A stretch of 64,000 nt of DNA, from the NCBI GenBank assembly GCA_027489965.1, contig JAIXZA010000095.1, forward strand, positions 1-64,000, read 5' to 3'. The position numbers and the translations under genes were made by a program. Shown piece after piece: positions 18,174 to 24,914 of this stretch. Positions within the stretch are counted from its first letter, which is position 1. Each line of letters opens with the position of its first letter. Below the pieces are notes generated by a model that was not told the DNA's origin, did no database searches, and worked only from the letters and a program-made list of their open reading frames with translations. The stretch comes from Verrucomicrobiaceae bacterium (GTDB lineage: Bacteria; Verrucomicrobiota; Verrucomicrobiia; Verrucomicrobiales; Verrucomicrobiaceae).

Positions 18174-19027
18174 GACCAGTGCGCCGCAATTAGACTGCTC
18201 ATCGTAGCATCAAGCGTTTGGAGACTAGGTGTGAACTGAGATGCTCGCAATTCGAGCCAGAGCTTCGCATCGGCCTCATAGGCATCCAAATTTCTGGAAA
18301 ATTGCGAATAGTCCTCGATGCTATGCCCCAGATGTTCCTTGGTTTTCTCCGAGGGAAGACCATCCATATTTAAAGGGAAGGTCGCGATGATCTGGCAGGT
18401 GTTGTCATCTGACATGCCCAGAAATAGGTAATGCATTTGACCGCGCCGGATGAGTTCAGGCTCGATCGTCCACTGCGCGACCATTCTGATCCCGCGACCA
18501 CCTTGAAAGTCAATGCGCTGCTTCAAGCAAACGAATGTCAGGCTGGCGTCCATAAATGCTGGCGAGCCATGAAGAAGGTCTTTTCTTTCCCACGACTCCA
18601 TGTCAAGCCGCAGCTTACGCCCAACACTAGAGATCGGGGTTTCCGAATGAATTCCATCGCTCAATACGAAACCCCACTCGTCCGTTTTATGAATGAGGAT
18701 TTGGGGAGCGGTTTCATTATCGCCTGCCGTCTTGGGATCAAATTGCTCGCCGCGAAGTCCAGCCGCAGGAATGCGGATTGCCCAATGCTGAGGCCGGTTG
18801 TTGTATCCAGGCTTTAATCTGTAAATGCCGTCCCGCTGATACTCGGCCCACGACTTCGGCGTGTAAAGAGGCTGAATGGGAACCTTCTCAATGATAGTGC
18901 TTCGCGACCATTTCTCAGGAATTGCGACCGAGAAGGGCCCAGCCTCAAGCCTGGTGGTTGGCGAAGGTGATGTGGCACAACCGCCGAGGCCAGCGGTGGC
19001 CAGTTGAAGAATTTTGCGACGTGTCAT
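18170..19027 (-). CDS. Hypothetical lipoprotein
   Basis: 285 aa. The N-terminus MTRRKILQLATAGLGGC has a positively charged n-region and a lipobox-like LGGC with Cys17, so it is probably a lipoprotein, perhaps Tat-exported because of the RR pair. The mature part is soluble with no motif I recognise; it contains ATFPLNMDGLP and a C-terminal helix. Its stop overlaps the phosphotransferase start by 4 bp. Confidence 0.7.
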   Translation of the reverse strand: MTRRKILQLATAGLGGCATSPSPTTRLEAGPFSVAIPEKWSRSTIIEKVPIQPLYTPKSWAEYQRDGIYRLKPGYNNRPQHWAIRIPAAGLRGEQFDPKTAGDNETAPQILIHKTDEWGFVLSDGIHSETPISSVGRKLRLDMESWERKDLLHGSPAFMDASLTFVCLKQRIDFQGGRGIRMVAQWTIEPELIRRGQMHYLFLGMSDDNTCQIIATFPLNMDGLPSEKTKEHLGHSIEDYSQFSRNLDAYEADAKLWLELRASQFTPSLQTLDATMSSLIAAHWS

Positions 19028-19072
19028 AAGGTGGCTTGGTGGGAACAGAACAATGGACTAGTCCGCGCCGGC

Positions 19073-20005
19073 TCATGCGGACGGCGGACGGCGTTTCCAC
19101 CAGGCGGCTAGCAGGCCGCCGATAACGTTTTGCAGCACGCCGCTGAAGACGCCTGCCGCAGCCGCGAGCGGCATCGTCGCGAAATGCTCGCGGGCGAGGG
19201 AGGCTGCCATGCCGCCGTTTTGCATACCGACTTCAATGCTGACCGTGCGGGCGACGGACTCGGGATAGCGCAGCACTTTTGATAGGGCATACCCCACGCC
19301 AAAACCGAGCACATGCAGCGCGAAGGCTGCGAGCGCGAGCTTGCCAAAATTCGCCGCGATGGCGTCTGCGCTGGCCGCCACGATGCCACCACTGACGAGG
19401 GTAAAGGCCAGCACAGCCACGGTGGGTCCGCAGGCACCGATTTGATCCGCCGTGCGCGGCAGCTTCCATCGAATGAGCACGCCGAGCACGACGGGTGCGA
19501 TGGTAAGCTGAAAAGCGGACACACAAAGGCCCCACGCGTCCACGGGCACATACTTGCCCGCCAGCAGACTCGTCCACATCGGCGTGAAGAAGAACGCCAA
19601 CATCGTCGAGGCCATCGTGAGCACCACGGACAGTGCCACGTTCGCTTTCGCCAGGTAGCTGATCATGTTGGACGCCATGCCGCCGGGGCAGCTCGCCACC
19701 AGAATGATGCCCACGGCGAGGCCCGGCTCCAGCTTCAACGCTGTTGCCACCATCCAACCGGAGATCGGCATGATCGTATATTGCGCCACAAAACCGAGCG
19801 CCACGCTGCCGGGCATCTTCCCGATGGCTTTGAAGTCGTCCAGACTCAAGGTGAGTCCCATGCCGAGCATCGACGCCGCCAGCGACCAGAAGATCCACGG
19901 CTTGTCGAACCACAGCATGGTCTGCGGCTTGAAAAACGCGATGACCGCCAGCGTAACGAGCCACACGGGGTAGAGATTGTTGAACCAGTCGAGGAAGCGC
20001 TTCAT
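19073..20005 (-). CDS. BASS-family (bile acid:sodium symporter-like) transporter
   Basis: 310 aa from the ATG at 20005; the longer frame from 20107 reads into the preceding gene and is rejected. About nine to ten hydrophobic segments are visible. Family hallmarks include GMGLTLSLDDF, VGIILVASCPGGMASN and VSIEVGMQNGGMA. Bacterial BASS proteins import organic anions with sodium, for example pantoate, keto acids or bile acids; the substrate here is unknown. It starts 4 bp after the sialidase stop, so the two are almost certainly one transcript, suggesting uptake of a product made by that enzyme. The C-terminus is basic. Confidence 0.87.
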   Translation of the reverse strand: MKRFLDWFNNLYPVWLVTLAVIAFFKPQTMLWFDKPWIFWSLAASMLGMGLTLSLDDFKAIGKMPGSVALGFVAQYTIMPISGWMVATALKLEPGLAVGIILVASCPGGMASNMISYLAKANVALSVVLTMASTMLAFFFTPMWTSLLAGKYVPVDAWGLCVSAFQLTIAPVVLGVLIRWKLPRTADQIGACGPTVAVLAFTLVSGGIVAASADAIAANFGKLALAAFALHVLGFGVGYALSKVLRYPESVARTVSIEVGMQNGGMAASLAREHFATMPLAAAAGVFSGVLQNVIGGLLAAWWKRRPPSA

Positions 20006-20009
20006 GAGG

Positions 20010-23000
20010 TCAGTTGGAGGTATCACGCACGCCGTTGAAGGCCGGACCACCCGCGCCGACATAACCGCCGCTGGCTCCGTTTTCATCCGAAGTGACCCAA
20101 AAAGCATACAGGGAACCCTTCGTGAGATGGAAGCGGAATTTCACATTCTTGCCTGATTGATCGGACAGATCGGACGCATCCGCCCACTCGACTTTGAGCT
20201 TCGTTTGATCTCCCGAAGCCACTTTCGAGCTTCGGATAATCTTTCCAGCCTCATCGAGCAATTCCACGCGCACTTCGCCGTCCACGTTCGCGAAGAGATG
20301 TTTGCCTTTGAACTTCACTGGACGCGTCGTCAGCTCGCCAGAGCCATCCATGCTCGCAAAACCATCGCGTCGCAGCGTGGCAAGGCCGATGCTCGCTCCA
20401 CCGTAGATGTCTCCACGCCCGCCCCCGGCATCGCCGGAGTAGGCGCAGTAAGGAAAGACCAGTTGGTCGTCCAGCACGACAAAGACACCAGTCGTCGTGT
20501 GCAGGTAAGCCCGGTCCCAGGCGCCTTCCCGACGCTCTCCACGGATGAAGCCACGTCGGTCTGGCCGATCCCAATGGAAACCGTCGCGGCTAAAGCCGAG
20601 TTCCAGGTCCGTGAGCTTGGGAAAGCCTCCTTTGGAGCAGATGCCATTGTTTGGTCCGCGATGAATCTGATGCATGCCGATCATGAGGCTTTCATAAGCC
20701 ACCGCCGCCAGGCTGTAGAGCTGCGGTGGATCACCCTCCTGCGGATTGCCTGCATAGCCCCCCGCTGGCTCCGGTTTGTCCTTGGCATCCGCATTGGTCC
20801 AATACACCGCCTTATCCCAGTCGGCTCCTTCCAAGAAGGTGTCGCTTTCCACATAGTATCGGCTGCGCCCGCGCGGCCCATCCTGTTTGATGCTCTGCAC
20901 CCATTTCTTTCGGAACGGATTGTAGAAGATCGAGCCATAATCTCCCGCAGGCGTCGTGCAGGGCACCGGCCTCGACCACGTCACGCCATCGGACACCTGC
21001 AGACTGTGAGTCAGCCCCGGCAGCTGCTGGTCTTTCGGCACATGACTCCAGCAGGTCAGGTATTTGATCCGCTCCTTCGGATCGCTCGCATGGCTGTCAT
21101 ACCACAGCGCATTGTCCGTGCCCGCGCTGGTCCCCGCGCCGTTGCTCCAGGCCGCACCTTCGGGAAGTAGAAGGTTGCCTCCATGGAGCCCCAGTTCCGG
21201 CCGTGTCCATGTCTTCAAATCCGGACTCGTCGCCAGCGCCAGCGGTCCGCGCCAACCCGCCGTGTAGAACATCTTGAAGAGCTTCTCCTTCGGCTCATAA
21301 AACACCCCGCCCTGGCCGAGATAGACGACGTTGTTGAGCTTTTTCTCCAGCTCCGTTTCGGCTTTGAAGATTGGATTGCCCTCAAATTTCTTCGCCTGAT
21401 GAAACGTGCGTTTGAGCGTGGTTTTCTCGATGAGTAAATCATCCACAAAGAGCTGCCTGCCGAGGTCGATGGGGATCACCTTCGGCTTCTTCTTCAAATA
21501 CGGCACCTCCATCACCGCATCGCTCGCCTCGCGGAAGCGCGGCGGCCATTGATCGGGCAGTTCGATGCCGTTGTAGAGCTTCTCCGGCTTCGGGCCGGTG
21601 GCCTTGTTCGCGAGCATGAGCAGCTTCGCGTCCTTCGACACGATTTTGCCCGCGAGCACGTCCTCCTCGCGAAACTTCGCCACCAGGATCTCCGCGTCGC
21701 TGTGCCGATTCCAATCATAGAGAATGTGGATGAGCCCGTCCGGCGCTTCGAAGCCATCGGGATATGACACCGCATTGCGTTCATCGAGCAGCAGACCGCC
21801 CTTCCACGTCTGGCCTTCATCTTCGGACAGCCACGCGCTCATGTGCGTGCGCTTCGGCAAGCGCTCCGCTGGCGATCCATTCTTCACCAGCAAGATGCGA
21901 CCCGATTTCAGCCGACGCAGGAAGAAGCGCGCATTCACATTTTGCACCGTCGCGGCTTGTTTGGGCGTGCTCCAGGTCTTGCCGCCATCGTTGGAAAAAC
22001 TCTCGTGCGGCTGGCCCTTCGTGCGGGCGAGCATCCACAGGCGACCATCCTTCAACTCGATCATCATGTGCTCGTCGTACTCCCAATCTGGGAACTGCAA
22101 GCTGCCGCGCTCCTTCCACGACGCGCCTTCATCGGTCGATTCAAACACGCGGCAGGTCTTTTGATGCCAGTCCGATACCGGCAGCAACCACGTGCCATCC
22201 TTGAGCACCGTCGGTTTGTTCAGCGTGCAGCCTTCCGCAAACATCACCGGCGTGCTCCACACCGGCTCCGCTGCATCGGGATCATCGCAGCGCATGAACC
22301 AGTTCGTGATGCGCTTCTGCGGATCGCCGAGTTGCTGATCGAAAAAGAGCCACAAGCGCCCCTTCGGGTCCGTCCACAGATTCCCCACCAGCGCCCCGCT
22401 GACCTTCTGCGCCGCCTCCATCCGCGGTCCGACTGCCACGCGTGGCTTCGACCACGTCGCACCATCGTCATCACTCGTCGCCAGCAGGAAATACCCATCC
22501 GGCTTGTCCCCCGTGCCCGTCCAGCAGCCCCAGATCCGCCCCTTCGCCGTGCGATCCATCCCGATGATCATCGCGCCGCTTCGAGCATCGTCTTGAAACT
22601 CTGCGCCGGGATTCGTGATGACGGAGGGTGTCAATCCATCCATCTCCTGAAGCGCCGCTCCGTCCGCGAGCACCAGCAGCACCATTTTTTTAAACTGAAA
22701 CCGCTCACCGGCCTTCACCGCTTTTCGATACAGGCTCACGCGATTCACCTCGCCCGGAAAAAACTGCACTTCCGGCGCGTCGACCTTCGAAAAGCCCGCT
22801 CCTCGCAGCGTGTCCTCCTGACTAGACGCTTTCGGTCGAATCGTCGGAGTCAGCGCGAATAGTGTCCCGGCTTTGGTGACTGTCACGTCCGTCTTTTCGA
22901 TGCTCGTGCGATGAAACGGCAGGTCTTTGACCGCATCGGGCATTTCGTCGATGAAGTAATCGCGGTCGGTGAAGAGAGTCACACCGCGTTTCATCACCGC

Positions 23001-23072
23001 AGATTCATCCGCAGTAAGAGTGGCGGCGAGGAGGCCAAAGAGAAAGGACAGAGCTAAGAGCGGAGCACGCAT
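20010..23072 (-). CDS. Secreted exo-alpha-sialidase-like protein with second glycosidase-like propeller
   Basis: 1020 aa from the ATG at 23072 (signal MRAPLLALSFLFGLLAA); the frame from 23093 adds seven residues. The N-terminal half is a BNR beta-propeller with Asp-boxes SDDDGATWSK, STDEGASWKE, SNDGGKTWST and SEDEGQTWKG, as in sialidases, which cleave terminal sialic or related acidic sugars. From about residue 510 (DLGRQLFVDDLLIEKTTL) a second propeller begins, resembling the GH32/GH43-like uncharacterised PVC family. No catalytic residues were assigned. A fragment of a similar gene lies at 37651-37746. A transporter follows 4 bp downstream. Confidence 0.8.
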   Translation of the reverse strand: MRAPLLALSFLFGLLAATLTADESAVMKRGVTLFTDRDYFIDEMPDAVKDLPFHRTSIEKTDVTVTKAGTLFALTPTIRPKASSQEDTLRGAGFSKVDAPEVQFFPGEVNRVSLYRKAVKAGERFQFKKMVLLVLADGAALQEMDGLTPSVITNPGAEFQDDARSGAMIIGMDRTAKGRIWGCWTGTGDKPDGYFLLATSDDDGATWSKPRVAVGPRMEAAQKVSGALVGNLWTDPKGRLWLFFDQQLGDPQKRITNWFMRCDDPDAAEPVWSTPVMFAEGCTLNKPTVLKDGTWLLPVSDWHQKTCRVFESTDEGASWKERGSLQFPDWEYDEHMMIELKDGRLWMLARTKGQPHESFSNDGGKTWSTPKQAATVQNVNARFFLRRLKSGRILLVKNGSPAERLPKRTHMSAWLSEDEGQTWKGGLLLDERNAVSYPDGFEAPDGLIHILYDWNRHSDAEILVAKFREEDVLAGKIVSKDAKLLMLANKATGPKPEKLYNGIELPDQWPPRFREASDAVMEVPYLKKKPKVIPIDLGRQLFVDDLLIEKTTLKRTFHQAKKFEGNPIFKAETELEKKLNNVVYLGQGGVFYEPKEKLFKMFYTAGWRGPLALATSPDLKTWTRPELGLHGGNLLLPEGAAWSNGAGTSAGTDNALWYDSHASDPKERIKYLTCWSHVPKDQQLPGLTHSLQVSDGVTWSRPVPCTTPAGDYGSIFYNPFRKKWVQSIKQDGPRGRSRYYVESDTFLEGADWDKAVYWTNADAKDKPEPAGGYAGNPQEGDPPQLYSLAAVAYESLMIGMHQIHRGPNNGICSKGGFPKLTDLELGFSRDGFHWDRPDRRGFIRGERREGAWDRAYLHTTTGVFVVLDDQLVFPYCAYSGDAGGGRGDIYGGASIGLATLRRDGFASMDGSGELTTRPVKFKGKHLFANVDGEVRVELLDEAGKIIRSSKVASGDQTKLKVEWADASDLSDQSGKNVKFRFHLTKGSLYAFWVTSDENGASGGYVGAGGPAFNGVRDTSN

Positions 23073-23190
23073 GGAGTCACAAACGCCCGCCACGCCCGCT
23101 CCTCGCGCCCGAAACTAGCAAAGCGGGTGTTATGGTAACTTCTGGCAGCCTGTTCTTGCCAAAACCCAGTGTGATACTCAGAATCGCTGC

Positions 23191-23799
23191 GTGATCGCCT
23201 CCCTGAACATTCTCACACCCAAAGGCCCGCAGCCCGTTCGGATCGAAATCGGCGGCCCCAAAGATGATCGGGCGATTCGGGGATGGCGGACACCTTCAAT
23301 CCATACGCGGCCGGAATTGGCTGCTGATGCGATTGAGTTCGCCACTCTGGCTGGCAAGCGCTGGCGTTACTATCTCCGCCGGGGCGAAGCGGTGACAAGC
23401 ATCCAGACACTCCAGAGTCGCATCGCGGATCAGCCGGACGGTGAGTTTGGCTTTTTGCTAATCGCACGTCCGACTTGGAAGCCTGCGCCCTCGGCGCTAG
23501 GCATCGCATGGTGCCGCCGCACTTGGTGTCATCACATCGTGCTCGACTTTCTCGCCGTGCACCCGAAGGCAAACGATCCAGCAGGTGGATTTCGCGGTCT
23601 CGGCGGCGCGATGCTGATGGGGGTTGCTGCCGTCGCTTCCGCCATCGACTCACCTTTGGTCTGGGGAGAGGCCACAGCCGCCTCTTCGACCTTTTATCAG
23701 AAAATCCTTGGCGAACCGTCGATTCAGGATCACTTTTTCATCGCTGCCGAGCAATTGGAGAAACTCCGCAACGAGCTTCTGCGACGAACCGACAGTTGA
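23191..23799 (+). CDS. Hypothetical protein, possible GNAT-like acyltransferase
   Basis: 202 aa from a GTG at 23191. No signal peptide. The middle (HHIVLDFLAVHPKA, then GGFRGLGGAMLMG and GEATAASSTFYQKILG) has the beta-strand, Gly-rich loop and 'xxFYxKxLG' ending typical of GNAT acyltransferases, but the acetyl-CoA loop is not canonical, so this is a tentative call. It is divergent from the sialidase across 118 bp that probably hold both promoters. Confidence 0.5.
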   Translation: MIASLNILTPKGPQPVRIEIGGPKDDRAIRGWRTPSIHTRPELAADAIEFATLAGKRWRYYLRRGEAVTSIQTLQSRIADQPDGEFGFLLIARPTWKPAPSALGIAWCRRTWCHHIVLDFLAVHPKANDPAGGFRGLGGAMLMGVAAVASAIDSPLVWGEATAASSTFYQKILGEPSIQDHFFIAAEQLEKLRNELLRRTDS

Positions 23800-23812
23800 T
23801 CTCTGTGCAATC

Positions 23813-24010
23813 ATGAAAAAAGCCACCAAACCCTTTGAGCCTTGGGTCCAGACGGAAGTTTCCGACTGGATGCGTTGGCTTTGGGAGGTGGAAGCCGAGA
23901 GTTCCCCGATGATAGGGAGTCGCTTGAAGTTCGCCATGCCGCTGATGCCCACTACTGGCAGAAAAGCGGCTCGAATGCCCGCTAAGCGTCGCATCGCAGC
24001 CAAAGCTTAA
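23813..24010 (+). CDS. Small hypothetical protein
   Basis: 65 aa from the ATG at 23813, 13 bp after the preceding stop. It is Trp-rich in the first half (PWVQTEVSDWMRWLWEVE) and strongly basic in the second (KAARMPAKRRIAAKA). No family recognised. Its position and reading frame support a real small gene in the same transcript as the upstream gene. Confidence 0.45.
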   Translation: MKKATKPFEPWVQTEVSDWMRWLWEVEAESSPMIGSRLKFAMPLMPTTGRKAARMPAKRRIAAKA

Positions 24011-24017
24011 AATTCAT

Positions 24018-24041
24018 TTTGCCCTGATCTGCACGGGCAAA
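24018..24041. terminator. Possible hairpin terminator between convergent genes
   Basis: TTTGCCC (24018-24024) and GGGCAAA (24035-24041) form a 7-bp stem with a 10-nt loop, 8 bp after the small + strand gene and ahead of the convergent minus-strand gene. There is no long T run, so efficiency is doubtful. Confidence 0.35.
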
Positions 24042-24046
24042 TCCCA

Positions 24047-24106
24047 TCACGCCTTCCCCAGCTCTCGGAGCGTCTGGCCGACGGTGCGGAGGCTTTCGAG
24101 GTGGGA
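24047..24106 (-). pseudogene. Probable 3' end remnant of an unknown gene
   Basis: The minus strand reads SHLESLRTVGQTLRELGKA followed by a stop at 24047, an amphipathic helix typical of a protein C-terminus. It has an in-frame stop just upstream and no start. It fits the gene-remnant pattern seen elsewhere in this window. The parent gene was not recognised. Confidence 0.4.
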
Positions 24107-24116
24107 TTAACCCCAT

Positions 24117-24911
24117 TCATGGGTTCGTAGCGTGGACTACATCCCAAGCCACTTTTTGAAAATACGCGGCATCTTCGGGGCTGACATGCACGGGTGGGTC
24201 GGAGTCTTGGTCCCAGTCGCGATGGTGGAGGGGCAGACTGGCTTTGGTGGGATCGGTGGCGGTGACGACGGCGAAGAAGGTGCAGACATTGAGATACACG
24301 CTACCGAGGCCGGGATGGCCTTTCACTTTGGCATCAAAGAGTGGCTGCTGCGGGCGTTCGGCGGCGACTTGTTTCATCGTGCTCCACCATGGGATGATGG
24401 TGCTGTGGTGTTTTTTGGCAAAGGGGAGGAGACGCGCCATGCCGCGCTGGCATTTGTCGCCGAAGTCATTGCCGTAAGGGGCGAGGTAGAGCCGAGCGGC
24501 GCCGTTGCGGCGACATTGATCGAGTAAGAAGGTGATGGTCTTCTCAAAGGAGGCGTCGTTTTCTTCCTCGGCGATCATTTCGAGCTGTATCGTGGCCACA
24601 AGGATGTCGAACTGACGCGTGGCCATGTTGGCGATGAGTTGCTCCAAAGTGCGTTCTTTGCTGTAGAGCTGCATCTTGCGCTTCCCGCCGTCCATGAGCG
24701 CATGCAGTGGCCAGACGCGGTCGTGGCTGTGCTCGATCTTCCCAAAGCCTGCGCGGTCTTGCAGGGATTCGCTGCATTGGCTGGCGATGCCGTGGAAGTT
24801 CATCCAGGCGCTGCCGATCCAGTGAATGCGTGTGGTGGGCAGCGTTGCTTGGGCTTCAACCCAATCGGTGAAGCCAAGCATGGTGATGAGTGCGATGAGG
24901 AGTTTCTTCAT
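24117..24911 (-). CDS. Secreted SGNH-hydrolase-like protein
   Basis: 264 aa with signal MKKLLIALITMLGFTDWVEAQA. The C-terminal region GHPGLGSVYLNVCTFFAV resembles the conserved Asp...His-Pro...Gly block of SGNH/GDSL hydrolases, and the N-terminal IHWIGSAWMN could be the nucleophile strand, although the expected Gly-Asp-Ser is not clear. It is probably an inactive or divergent esterase-like protein. A family A half-repeat (24843-24865) encodes the end of the signal peptide, including its AQA cleavage site. The gene starts 3 bp after the DUF1592 stop. Confidence 0.6.
   Translation of the reverse strand: MKKLLIALITMLGFTDWVEAQATLPTTRIHWIGSAWMNFHGIASQCSESLQDRAGFGKIEHSHDRVWPLHALMDGGKRKMQLYSKERTLEQLIANMATRQFDILVATIQLEMIAEEENDASFEKTITFLLDQCRRNGAARLYLAPYGNDFGDKCQRGMARLLPFAKKHHSTIIPWWSTMKQVAAERPQQPLFDAKVKGHPGLGSVYLNVCTFFAVVTATDPTKASLPLHHRDWDQDSDPPVHVSPEDAAYFQKVAWDVVHATNP
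24843..24865. repeat. Family A half-site at a signal peptide end
   Basis: CGTTGCTTGGGCTTCAACCCAA closely matches the site at 28719-28741. The core TTGGGCTTCAACCCAA is a short stem-loop. On the minus strand it encodes DWVEAQATL at the signal-peptide end of the SGNH-like protein. Confidence 0.6.
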
Positions 24912-24914
24912 AAG

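Noticed and set aside
21843..22862. Arg-rich open frame over the sialidase gene
   Set aside because: Shadow of the sialidase; the minus-strand frame has Asp-boxes and a signal peptide.
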